NCBI RefSeq assembly: GCF_001013905.1
Contig: NZ_LN831790.1
Span: 6,710,001-6,774,000, forward strand
Origin: Streptomyces leeuwenhoekii
GTDB lineage: Bacteria > Actinomycetota > Actinomycetes > Streptomycetales > Streptomycetaceae
Length of the DNA stretch: 64,000 nucleotides
Direction: 5' to 3'
In this document: positions 1 through 7,019 of the stretch, piece by piece
Position numbering within the stretch: the first letter of the stretch is position 1
How the letters are laid out: each line of letters begins with the position of its first letter
Notes under the pieces: generated by a model
Told to the model about the DNA's origin: nothing
Databases searched by the model: none
What the model saw: the letters and a program-made list of their open reading frames with translations, nothing else
Program-made: the position numbers and the translations under genes

Positions 1-516
1 GAGGGCCTTCAGGTCGGGCGCGAGGCCGTGCACGGTCTTCTCGTCGGCCACCTCGACCAGCAGGTCGCCGAGGTTCGGGCCGGTGTCGAGGACGGTGCGC
101 GGCTCGGTGCCCAGGGCCTCGGCGACGCCGTGCGGCGTCGCGACCGGGGTGAGGGGCGCGGTGGGGAAGTCGAGCGTGATCGAGCCGTCCTCGCGCGGCG
201 TGGCGACGAGGACGCCGCTGCGGGTGGCGAACCGCACCGGGCCTTCGTGGGCGCCGGTGGTGTGCAGGACGTGGGCCGTGGCGAGCGTGGCGTGGCCGCA
301 CATAGCCACCTCGGTGGCGGGCGTGAACCAGCGCAGGGCCCAGTCGGCGTCGCCGCCCTCGGGCAGGGGGTGGGCGAACGCCGTCTCGGCGTGGTTGACC
401 TCCAGGGCGATTTTCTGGAGCCGGTCGTCGTCCGGGAAGGCGTCGAGGAGCAGGACTCCGGCCGGGTTGCCGGCGAAGGGGCGGTCGGCGAAGGCGTCGA
501 CGATACGAATGCGCAT
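1..516 (-). CDS. PhzF-family isomerase-like protein, C-terminus off the left edge
   Basis: PhzF-family proteins are two-lobed cytoplasmic enzymes of the diaminopimelate-epimerase fold; the name comes from phenazine biosynthesis, but most members have unknown substrates. The 172 visible codons show the family N-terminus (MRIRIVDAFADRPFAGNPAG), the catalytic-type glutamate at about residue 44 in NHAETAF, and the glycine-rich CGHAT motif. The frame stays open to base 1, so about 100 residues are missing. The start is ATG at 516; a TAGCGT -10-like box ends 6 bases upstream, so the transcript is probably leaderless. No other phenazine core gene lies next to it, so a housekeeping or orphan role is likelier than phenazine synthesis. 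Confidence 0.9.
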   Translation of the reverse strand, partial: MRIRIVDAFADRPFAGNPAGVLLLDAFPDDDRLQKIALEVNHAETAFAHPLPEGGDADWALRWFTPATEVAMCGHATLATAHVLHTTGAHEGPVRFATRSGVLVATPREDGSITLDFPTAPLTPVATPHGVAEALGTEPRTVLDTGPNLGDLLVEVADEKTVHGLAPDLKAL

Positions 517-640
517 GGCAGGACGCTAAGGGCTGGGCGAAGGCCCGGGCCAAGGCCAATCGGCGACGACTGGACCGGTCGGCGGGCCGGCGGACGCCCG
601 ACGCGCCGACGGCGGCGGGCCCGGGCGGCAGACTGGCGCG

Positions 641-1234
641 ATGACCACACCGAATGCCAAGAGCGACCTGTGTTCCTACCTGCAGTCCGCCCGCGATGCG
701 CTGCTGTGGAAACTGGACGGGCTCTCCGAGTACGACGTACGCCGCCCGCTGACGCCGACGGGCACCAATCTCCTGGGCCTGGTCAAGCATGTGGCCACCG
801 TGGAACTGGGGTACCTGGGGGACGTCTTCGGACGGCCGTCCGGCGAACCGCTGCCCTGGCTGGCGGACGGCGCCGAACCCAACGCCGACATGTGGGCCAG
901 CGCGCAGGAGTCGCGCGCCTTCGTCGTGGACCTGTACCGGCGGGCATGGGCGCACTCGGACGCGACGATCGACGCGCTGGCGCTGGACACGGTCGGCACG
1001 GTGCCGTGGTGGCCGGACGACCGGAACGAGGTGACGCTGCATCACGCCGTGGTGCGCGTGATCGCCGATACGCAACGGCACGCCGGGCACGCCGACATCG
1101 TCCGGGAGCTGATCGACGGTGCCGTCGGGGTGAACCAGGGCAACGACGGGCTGGCCGCGGGCGACCCCGAGTGGTGGGAGAGCCACCGCAACCGGCTGGA
1201 GCGTGCGGCGCGGGACGCCGCCCAGGGCGTGTGA
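641..1234 (+). CDS. DinB/DUF664-family protein
   Basis: This 197-residue protein belongs to the DinB-like four-helix-bundle superfamily, which in actinomycetes includes mycothiol-dependent transferases and isomerases. The expected metal-ligand histidines are visible in LVKHVATVE near residue 49 and in TQRHAGHADI near the C-terminus. The start ATG follows a CAGACT -10-like hexamer (629-634) with a 6-base gap and no Shine-Dalgarno sequence, so translation is probably leaderless. A second DinB-family gene lies at 38647-39162. The substrate is unknown. Confidence 0.85.
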   Translation: MTTPNAKSDLCSYLQSARDALLWKLDGLSEYDVRRPLTPTGTNLLGLVKHVATVELGYLGDVFGRPSGEPLPWLADGAEPNADMWASAQESRAFVVDLYRRAWAHSDATIDALALDTVGTVPWWPDDRNEVTLHHAVVRVIADTQRHAGHADIVRELIDGAVGVNQGNDGLAAGDPEWWESHRNRLERAARDAAQGV

Positions 1235-1345
1235 GAGGGGACCCGACGGGGTGAGACGCGGACCGGCCCCGCACGCACCGGGGCCGGTCGGCGGTGCGCG
1301 TCGGCGTGCGTCATCGGCGGGGGATGCCGGCGTTGACGGCGGGGG

Positions 1346-1374
1346 TTGTCGTAAGAACAGTACCGATATATCGT
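1346..1374 (+). promoter_or_regulatory. Promoter with palindromic operator for the PadR-family gene
   Basis: A -35-like TTGTCG (1346-1351) and a -10-like TATCGT (1369-1374) are separated by 17 bases. The -10 overlaps the perfect 10-bp palindrome CGATATATCG (1364-1373). ATATAT-centred palindromes are typical PadR targets, so autoregulation is a reasonable inference. Confidence 0.55.
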
Positions 1375-1416
1375 TGACGCATCGCGACGGATCGACGATG
1401 GAATGGAGTGAGAGCG

Positions 1417-2067
1417 ATGCGTACTCACGGACACGAGCGCGGGCACGGTGGACACGGCGGCCCGTTCGGGCACGGGCGAGGTGGCTTCGAGGGGCTGCGG
1501 GCGGCCTTCGGTCCGTTCGGGCCGGGCGGCCCCGGAGGGCCCGGCGGCTTCGGTGGACCCGGCGGCTTCGGGGCGGGCTTCGGGCCCGGGCCCTGGGGTG
1601 GGCGGGGGCGGGGCGGTCCCAGGGGGCGTGCCCGCCGCGGCGACGTACGGGCGTCGATCCTGGCCCTGCTGAAGGACCGGCCGATGCACGGCTACGAGAT
1701 GATCCAGGAGATCGCCGAGCGCAGCGGCGGAGCTTGGAAGCCCAGCCCCGGCTCGGTCTACCCCACCCTTCAGCTCCTGGAGGACGAAGGACTGATCGTC
1801 AGTGAGAGCGAGGGCGGCAAGAAGCTGTTCTCCCTCACCGAGTCGGGCCGCGCCGCCGCCGGCGAAGGGCCCGAGGCGCCCTGGGAGGAGGCCGCGCGCG
1901 GCGTCGACTGGGAGGCCCTCAACGACATCCGGCAGGCCGGTTTCGGGCTGATGGAAGCCTTCGGGCAGGTGTGGAAGACGGGCAGCAAGGAACAGCGGGA
2001 GAAGGCGCTCGCCGTCATCGGCGAAGCCCGCAAGAAGCTGTACCTGATCCTGGCCGACGAGGACTGA
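1417..2067 (+). CDS. PadR-family transcriptional regulator
   Basis: The protein is 216 residues. Residues 1 to about 75 are a low-complexity Gly/His/Phe/Pro-rich stretch. A PadR winged-helix domain follows (RASILALLKDRPMHGYEM, then SPGSVYPTLQLLEDEGL), and then a helical dimerisation segment. The ATG at 1417 has a GGAG 8 bases upstream, which is better than the in-frame GTG at 1408. The His/Gly-rich tail could bind metal, but that is only a guess. No obvious target gene is adjacent besides itself; the promoter palindrome suggests self-repression. Confidence 0.9.
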   Translation: MRTHGHERGHGGHGGPFGHGRGGFEGLRAAFGPFGPGGPGGPGGFGGPGGFGAGFGPGPWGGRGRGGPRGRARRGDVRASILALLKDRPMHGYEMIQEIAERSGGAWKPSPGSVYPTLQLLEDEGLIVSESEGGKKLFSLTESGRAAAGEGPEAPWEEAARGVDWEALNDIRQAGFGLMEAFGQVWKTGSKEQREKALAVIGEARKKLYLILADED

Positions 2068-2097
2068 AGCGGCCCGGATGCCGGGCACACCCGGCAC

Positions 2098-2127
2098 GGC
2101 GCCCCGTGGAGCGATCCGCGGGGCGCC
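2098..2127. terminator. Hairpin terminator between convergent genes
   Basis: GGCGCCCCG (2098-2106) pairs perfectly with CGGGGCGCC (2119-2127), and the stem extends inward with a G-U and two further pairs. It lies 31 bases after the PadR stop and 35 bases past the stop of the convergent small gene, so it can serve both strands. There is no U-tract, as is usual in Streptomyces. Confidence 0.7.
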
Positions 2128-2161
2128 TTCGCACGGCCCGGGCGGCGCAGGGGCCGGCGCG

Positions 2162-2350
2162 TCAGTCCCGCCGCCGTATCGCCGCCGCGTCGAAGACGTC
2201 CCACGCGCGCGGCAGGGCCGCCTCGTCGTGGCAGTGCCACGCCGCCCAGAACAGATCGGCGGGCAGCGCGTCCTCCGGTGCGTACACCCGGTACACGTAC
2301 TGCCTGCCGTCGACGGCCGGGAGGGCCACCAGCCAGTACCCGCTCCTCAT
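2162..2350 (-). CDS. Small conserved-looking hypothetical protein (62 aa)
   Basis: The predicted protein starts MRSGYWLVALPAVDG and is rich in aromatic and acidic residues (YVYRVYAPEDALPADLFWAAWHCHDEAALPRAWDVFD would be its body, described here in two parts: YVYRVYAPEDALPADLF and WAAWHCHDEAALPRAWDVFD). The ATG at 2350 has AGAGG directly upstream, which is closer than ideal. No domain is recognised and there is no signal or membrane segment. Upstream extension of the frame is possible but changes to low-complexity Arg/Pro-rich sequence, which argues for the short form. Function unknown. Confidence 0.6.
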   Translation of the reverse strand: MRSGYWLVALPAVDGRQYVYRVYAPEDALPADLFWAAWHCHDEAALPRAWDVFDAAAIRRRD

Positions 2351-2547
2351 GCCTCTGTGACCCGCGGGCCCCTGCCCGGGTTGCCCCGAGGGGCGCGCGG
2401 CGCCGGGCGCGCGCCTGTCCCGCGACCGATCAGGTGATCTCATCCCTGAGGAGGAGATACCCGCCCGTGATGTCCACTCCGGGCGGGACGCGTGAATGCT
2501 TCCCGTTGGGGATGACCTGGCCGTAAGGGGCTGATGAGCTGGGAGAT

Positions 2548-3087
2548 GTGCAATCCCGTATCCCCCGGCAGTCGGCCGGTGAGCAAGGCGGCCGGCGCCC
2601 GGACGGCACCGGTCACGGTGCCCGGGCCGGCGCCGAGCTGGCATCGGTGGTCTCCGCCGCGCGCCGCCGGGCGGTGCGGGACGGGGACCGGCACGTCGAC
2701 ACCGCCCATCTGCTGCACTCGCTGCTGGAGTGCGACCCCGAGGCGCGGGCCGTGCTCGGCGAGGGACCCCATCTCGCCCGGCTCCTCGGCTACCTCGTGC
2801 AGCGCAGCATCGGCTACGGCCTGCGCTGGCAGAGCACCGTCGAGGACTCGGGCGCCGTCCCCGTCGTGGCCGAGGCCGCGGGCCTCTCGCCGCTGGCCGC
2901 CGCCGCCATGGAGTACGCCGGTGAACGCGCGGCCCGCCGGGGCGGCGGCAGGGCCCGCGGCGTCGACCTGCTCGCGGCGATCGTCGTCGACCCCCAGGCC
3001 CGCGCCGTCGAGGTGCTGGACCGTGCTGGGATCGATCCCCGGGCGGTGTTCGCGCGCGCCGCGGAGCAAGCCGGGCCGAACCCCTGA
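2548..3087 (+). CDS. Clp N-terminal-domain protein without ATPase
   Basis: This 179-residue protein carries two copies of the Clp N-terminal repeat (HVDTAHLLHSLLECDPEARAVL near residue 50 and GVDLLAAIVVDPQARAVEVL near residue 135) and no AAA+ module. Stand-alone ClpN-like proteins may bind adaptors or substrates of ClpC/ClpP, but this is inferred. The GTG start at 2548 has GGGAG only two bases away, so the exact start is uncertain. No neighbour suggests a partner. Confidence 0.75.
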   Translation: MQSRIPRQSAGEQGGRRPDGTGHGARAGAELASVVSAARRRAVRDGDRHVDTAHLLHSLLECDPEARAVLGEGPHLARLLGYLVQRSIGYGLRWQSTVEDSGAVPVVAEAAGLSPLAAAAMEYAGERAARRGGGRARGVDLLAAIVVDPQARAVEVLDRAGIDPRAVFARAAEQAGPNP

Positions 3088-3142
3088 CGGGGCGCCGGGC
3101 GGCACGCGGCACGTCCAGCGGATGAGACAGGTGTCATAAGGG

Positions 3143-3171
3143 GTGACGCTCATGACCTTGCCTGTCATCAT
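3143..3171 (+). promoter_or_regulatory. Promoter of a leaderless EamA-transporter mRNA
   Basis: GTGACG (3143-3148) and CATCAT (3166-3171) are separated by 17 bases, and the GTG at 3178 lies 6 bases beyond the -10. This supports transcription starting at or next to the start codon. Confidence 0.5.
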
Positions 3172-3177
3172 GTGCCG

Positions 3178-4176
3178 GTGCATACGTCTGACAGCAGTCG
3201 CAGCAGCCACGGCAAGGGTGTCGGGCTCGGCCTCGCGCTCGCGTCCGCGGTCGCCTTCGGAGGTTCCGGTGTCGCAGCCAAACCACTGATCGAGGCGGGT
3301 CTCGACCCCCTCCACGTGGTGTGGCTGCGCGTGGCGGGCGCGGCCCTGGTGATGCTGCCGCTCGCCGTACGCCACCGCGCCCTGCTGCGGCGCCGCCCCG
3401 GACTGCTGGCCGGGTTCGGGCTGCTCGCCGTGGCCGGAGTCCAGGCCTGCTACTTCGCCGCGATCTCCCGCATCCCCGTGGGCGTCGCCCTGCTGGTCGA
3501 GTACCTGGCGCCCGCCCTCGTGCTCGGCTGGGTCCGGTTCGTACAGCGGCGCCCGGTGACGCGCGCCGCGGCACTCGGGGTGGTCCTGGCGGTGGGCGGG
3601 CTCGCCTGTGTCGTCCAGGTCTGGTCGGGGCTGAGCTTCGACGTCCTCGGGCTGCTGCTGGCCCTCGGCGCCGCCTGCTGCCAGGTCGGTTACTTCGTCC
3701 TGTCCGACCAGGGCAGTGACGCGGGCGACGAGGCGCCCGACCCGCTCGGTGTCATCGCGTACGGCCTGCTGGTCGGCGCCGTGGTGCTCACCGCCGTCGC
3801 CCGCCCCTGGGGCATGGACTGGTCCGTGCTCGGGGGCACCGCGTCCATGAACGGCACCTCTGTCGCCGCCGTCGTGCTGCTGGCCTGGATCGTGCTGGTC
3901 GCCACCGTCGCCGCGTACGTCACCGGCGTGCTCTCCGTGCGCCGGCTGTCGCCGCAGGTCGCCGGTGTCGTGGCGTGTCTGGAGGCGGTCATCGCCACCG
4001 TCCTGGCCTGGGTGCTGCTCGGCGAGCACCTCGCGGCGCCGCAGCTCCTGGGCGGCGCGGTGGTCCTGGCGGGCGCCTTCATCGCCCAGTCGTCGGCACC
4101 CGCGAAGGGCGGCGCGGACCCCGTGGCCGGCGGCGGCCCCGAACGGGAGCTGTCCACCCGGGGTACGGCCGCCTGA
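3178..4176 (+). CDS. EamA/DMT-family membrane exporter
   Basis: The protein (about 332 residues) has the ten-helix, two-repeat layout of drug/metabolite transporters. Examples are the N-terminal GLGLALASAVAFGGSGVAAK helix, the first-repeat end ISRIPVGVALLVEYLAPALV, and the second-repeat end SPQVAGVVACLEAVIATVLA followed by LLGEHLAAPQLLGGAVVLAG. The start was set at GTG 3178 because of the promoter spacing; a GTG two codons earlier is possible. It is the first of two tandem DMT genes, separated by a repeat-rich spacer. The substrate cannot be read from the sequence. Confidence 0.9.
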   Translation: MHTSDSSRSSHGKGVGLGLALASAVAFGGSGVAAKPLIEAGLDPLHVVWLRVAGAALVMLPLAVRHRALLRRRPGLLAGFGLLAVAGVQACYFAAISRIPVGVALLVEYLAPALVLGWVRFVQRRPVTRAAALGVVLAVGGLACVVQVWSGLSFDVLGLLLALGAACCQVGYFVLSDQGSDAGDEAPDPLGVIAYGLLVGAVVLTAVARPWGMDWSVLGGTASMNGTSVAAVVLLAWIVLVATVAAYVTGVLSVRRLSPQVAGVVACLEAVIATVLAWVLLGEHLAAPQLLGGAVVLAGAFIAQSSAPAKGGADPVAGGGPERELSTRGTAA

Positions 4177-4426
4177 CGCGGGGCGGGGCCGACGCGGCGC
4201 TCGCCGGCGCAGCCGGAACGTGAGCGGCCGGTGGCCGGTTCCTGGCCGGGGCCGCGGTGGCCGGTAACCGGTGGCCGGCGGCCGGTCGCGGTGCCCCGTC
4301 GGCGCCGGTCCACGGCCGGAGACGGTGTCCGGTCGGTGGCGTTTCCGGCGGCCGGCTGCGGCCGGTTCCGGGCCGGTTCGGTGGCCGCTGTGGAAATCCG
4401 GGGTCCTGCGGCCTAAGGTGCTGATC
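4177..4426. repeat. GGCCGG-rich degenerate repeat spacer
   Basis: Between two EamA genes, roughly 4220-4395 is a run of imperfect GGCCGGT-type units (GGCCGGTGGCCGG and close variants) in no fixed period. It encodes nothing convincing. The density of self-complementary GGCCGG can fold into many alternative hairpins, which may act as a transcription terminator for the upstream gene. Confidence 0.6.
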
Positions 4427-4468
4427 ATGCATTCGGACGCACGCGTTCTTCCGCCTCCGGCCGCCTGA
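4427..4468 (+). CDS. Candidate 13-codon leader peptide ahead of EamA gene
   Basis: ATG at 4427 opens a short frame encoding MHSDARVLPPPAA. A TAAGGT -10-like box (4414-4419) ends 7 bases upstream, so the mRNA would begin at the start codon. The last codons give a Pro-Pro-Pro-Ala-Ala run. The coding sequence itself forms alternative hairpins: 4451-4457 with 4467-4473 (7 bp) or 4461-4465 with 4469-4473, with the stop codon in the loop. The arrangement of leaderless leader ORF, hairpins and exporter 142 bases later resembles ribosome-mediated attenuation. Expression is not proven. Confidence 0.45.
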   Translation: MHSDARVLPPPAA

Positions 4469-4487
4469 GGCGGGCCCCCGGAAAGCA

Positions 4488-4506
4488 GCCCGGCAGGTCG
4501 CCGGGC
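4488..4506 (+). promoter_or_regulatory. Hairpin in the leader of the 4611 exporter
   Basis: GCCCGGC (4488-4494) and GCCGGGC (4500-4506) form a perfect 7-bp stem with a 5-base loop, 20 bases after the leader ORF stop. A further 5-bp hairpin (4580-4584 with 4590-4594) lies just before the Shine-Dalgarno sequence. They could be an attenuator and a ribosome-binding-site clamp. Confidence 0.4.
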
Positions 4507-4610
4507 CGAACCGTGCTGCCCGCAGACGTGGTCCGTGGACCCGCGTGGCCCGTTGAGCCCGGGGTCCTTTCCCAACGTCCGCGCTCTGTGCGCGTCTGCG
4601 GAGAGAATTC

Positions 4611-5585
4611 GTGTCGAATGCCGTCTCCGGCCTGCCCGTCGGGCGTGGCCTCCTCTATCTGATCGTCGCCGGTGCCGCCTGGGGCACCGCGGGCGCCGCC
4701 GCCTCGCTGGTCTACCGGGCCAGTGACATGGGGCCCGTCGCCCTCTCGTTCTGGCGCTGCGCCTGCGGGCTGGTGCTGCTGCTCGCCGCCCGCCCGCTGC
4801 TGCGCCCGCGCGGCCGGTCCGGCCGGACCGGGGGGTCCGCCGGGACCGCGCCGCTCGGCCGCACCCTGTTGCGGGCCACGGTCACCGGGCTGGGTCTCGC
4901 GGTGTTCCAGACCGCCTACTTCGCCGCGGTGCGGTCCACCGGGCTCGCCGTGGCGACCGTGGTCACCCTCGGCGCCGGTCCGGTGTTCATCGCGGTCGGC
5001 GCGCGGCTGACCCTCGCCGAGCGTCTCGGCCGGGGCGGGGCGGCCGCCGTCGCCGGGGCGCTGACGGGCCTCGCCGTGCTCGTCCTCGGCGGCGGCGACG
5101 CTTCCGTGCGCCCCTGGGGCGTGGTCTGGGCGCTGCTTTCCGCGGCCGGTTACTCGGTGATGACCCTGCTGACCCGGCGCTGGGGCCGGGACGGCGGGAC
5201 GGACGCCGCGAGCGCGTCCGTCGGGGCGTTCGCCGTCACCAGCCTGTGCCTGCTGCCCTTCGCCCTGGCCGAGGGGCTGGTGCCGCACACCGGCCAGCCC
5301 GTCCGGCTGCTGTGGCTGCTGGCCTACGTGGCGGCGGTCCCCACGGCCCTCGCCTACGGCCTGTACTTCGCGGGCGCCGCCGTCGTACGGTCGGCCACCG
5401 TGTCCGTGATCATGCTGCTGGAGCCGGTCGCCGCGGCGGCGCTCGCGGTGCTCCTGCTCGGCGAGCACCTCACGGCGGCGACCCTGGCCGGCACCCTGCT
5501 GATGCTCGGCTCGGTCGCGGGGCTCGCGGTGGCGGAGACCCGGGCGGCGCGGACGGCGCGGGAGGTACGGGCCGCGGCCGTGTGA
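4611..5585 (+). CDS. EamA/DMT-family membrane exporter
   Basis: A 324-residue, ten-helix DMT transporter with two EamA repeats: [20 protein letters not shown] at the N-terminus and [20 protein letters not shown] near the C-terminus. The GTG start at 4611 is preceded by GGAGAG (4600-4605). It differs clearly from the exporter at 3178 and is not a recent duplicate. The upstream 180 bases contain a leader ORF and hairpins, suggesting expression responds to a translation-linked signal; the signal and substrate are unknown. Confidence 0.9.
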   Translation: MSNAVSGLPVGRGLLYLIVAGAAWGTAGAAASLVYRASDMGPVALSFWRCACGLVLLLAARPLLRPRGRSGRTGGSAGTAPLGRTLLRATVTGLGLAVFQTAYFAAVRSTGLAVATVVTLGAGPVFIAVGARLTLAERLGRGGAAAVAGALTGLAVLVLGGGDASVRPWGVVWALLSAAGYSVMTLLTRRWGRDGGTDAASASVGAFAVTSLCLLPFALAEGLVPHTGQPVRLLWLLAYVAAVPTALAYGLYFAGAAVVRSATVSVIMLLEPVAAAALAVLLLGEHLTAATLAGTLLMLGSVAGLAVAETRAARTAREVRAAAV

Positions 5586-5664
5586 CCCTTCAGCCCCCCC
5601 CCGGCGGGACCGACGGTTGAGGAACCTCCATCCGGAGGCCCCTCGGGGGGGGAGGGCCCTCGGG

Positions 5665-6298
5665 TCATGCCCCGCGGCGGCGCAGCAGGTGGGCGCGGGC
5701 CGCCGCGTCACCCGGGCCGCCGCGGCGCGCGAGTCCGGCCGCGATCCGGTCCTGGACCTCCTTGGACCGCTTGCCCGCGTACTTGAACTTGGCCCGGACC
5801 CCGATCACTTCGAGCCGCAGGCCGCGGATGCCGGACAGCATGCGGCCGTACGGGGCCTCGCCCGCCGCGGCCCGGGCCGAACCGCCCTCCGGCTGGAAGT
5901 GGCCGACCTGGCGGTTCAGCAGCTCCGCCTTCTCGGCCGGGTCGTCGACGATCCGGGCACGGCAGCGGAGCTGGACCGCCGCGTAGAGGCTGGTCGGGAC
6001 CCCGTGCTCGGGCGGCTCGTCCGGGGCGGCCTGCCAGGGACCCGGTACGTAGACGTAGTCGTCGACCACGCTCAGCAGGACGTCGGGGTCCGCCTCCAGC
6101 GCGCGCCACAGCGGGTGGGGGCGGGCCAGATGGGTGACGGCCTCCCGGCGCCCGGCGTCGTAGGCGAAGTGCAGGGGGCTGGACGTGGGGCGGGTCGCCG
6201 GGCAGGCCGTTGACGGCGAGCTGCCCGAAGTCGTGGACGGACAGCCACCGCTGCCACTCCGCGTCCTCACGGGGCGCGTCCCAGGGGTGGATCAGCAT
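5665..6298 (-). pseudogene. PaiB-like FMN-binding protein, frameshifted
   Basis: The start (MLIHPWDAPREDAEWQRW, then HDFGQLAVNGLPGDPPHVQ) matches the N-terminus of the FMN-binding negative-regulator family (PaiB). The rest of the family (PLHFAYDAG, THLARPHPLWRALEADPDVLL, VVDDYVYVPGPWQ) continues in another frame. The switch is at the five-G run 6174-6178 (CCCCC on the coding strand), where four would restore the reading frame. The start ATG at 6298 overlaps the stop of the upstream PNPOx-like gene (TGATG), so the two would be coupled. Either a true inactivating insertion or a homopolymer sequencing error. Intact length would be about 210 residues. Confidence 0.8.
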
Positions 6299-6984
6299 CA
6301 CAGGCCCGCCAGATAGCCGGGCAGTTCGGTGCCGGGCGCCAGCCGCGGGTCCGGGACCGGGGACTCGTAGCCCTTGCGCAGCGGGATGACACCGGCCCAG
6401 TGCGGCAGGGCGTAGTCCTCCGGCTCGTCGTTGACGCCGCCGCTGCGGACCTTGGCGGACACCTCGTTCAGGTCGAGGCTGACGACGGCGGTGGCGGCCA
6501 GCTCCTTCCGGTTGGCCGGCCGGGAGTCGCGCGAGCGGCCCGGTACGACGTGGTCGACCAGGGCGTCCAGGGCCCGGAGCTTCTCCTCGGGGTCCGTCAC
6601 GTCGTGCGCGATGCCGTGCACCACGACGGAGCGGTAGTTGATCGAGTGGTGGAAGCCGGAGCGGGCCAGCACCAGCGCGTCGACGTGCGTGACCGTCAGG
6701 CACACCGGCAGTCCCGGGTCGCTCTGCCCGGCCGTGCGCAGGGGGCGCGAGCCCGTCGAGCCGTGCACATACAGCCGCTCGCCGACCCGGCCGTACAGCG
6801 TCGGCAGGACCACCGGGGCGCCGTCGCGGACGAAGCCGAGGTGGCACACGTAGCCCTCGTCGAGTATCGCGTGCACCAGCTCCTTGTCGTACGAGGCGCG
6901 GTCCGCGGAGCGGGTGGGGACGGTGCGGTCGGTGCGGGCGTAGGCGGTGGCGGCGCCGGGCGGCGTCTGCTGTGTCCCCTGCAT
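6298..6984 (-). CDS. Pyridoxamine 5'-phosphate oxidase-like flavin-binding protein
   Basis: The 228-residue protein has the split beta-barrel of PNPOx-like flavoproteins: YVCHLGFVRDGAPVVLPTLY, then LYVHGSTGSRPLR, then SGFHHSINYRSVVVHG. The second of two in-frame ATGs (6984) is preferred because GGAG lies 6 bases before it. It is divergent from a MocR regulator only 35 bases away, and is followed by a coupled PaiB-like gene. MocR proteins often control vitamin B6 or amino-acid genes next to them, so this pair may belong to PLP metabolism. The precise cofactor and substrate are inferred. Confidence 0.85.
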   Translation of the reverse strand: MQGTQQTPPGAATAYARTDRTVPTRSADRASYDKELVHAILDEGYVCHLGFVRDGAPVVLPTLYGRVGERLYVHGSTGSRPLRTAGQSDPGLPVCLTVTHVDALVLARSGFHHSINYRSVVVHGIAHDVTDPEEKLRALDALVDHVVPGRSRDSRPANRKELAATAVVSLDLNEVSAKVRSGGVNDEPEDYALPHWAGVIPLRKGYESPVPDPRLAPGTELPGYLAGL

Positions 6985-6996
6985 GGCGATCTCCAT

Positions 6997-7012
6997 TGCA
7001 CTAGTGCATAAT
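6997..7012 (+). promoter_or_regulatory. Palindromic operator and -10 box in the MocR/PNPOx spacer
   Basis: TGCACTAGTGCA (6997-7008) is a perfect 12-bp palindrome in the 35-base spacer. CATAAT (7007-7012) overlaps its right end and sits 7 bases before the GTG of the MocR gene, giving a leaderless transcript. One bound dimer could control both directions. Confidence 0.6.
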
Positions 7013-7019
7013 TGGCTTT

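Noticed and set aside
2440..4575. 711-codon open frame on the minus strand
   Set aside because: Antisense shadow of GC-rich genes; the translation is low-complexity with no family resemblance, while the plus strand holds two clear EamA genes.
5708..6847. 379-codon minus-strand frame
   Set aside because: It carries only the first part of the PaiB-like gene; the upstream half is a shadow of the PNPOx-like gene. The true gene changes frame at 6174-6178.
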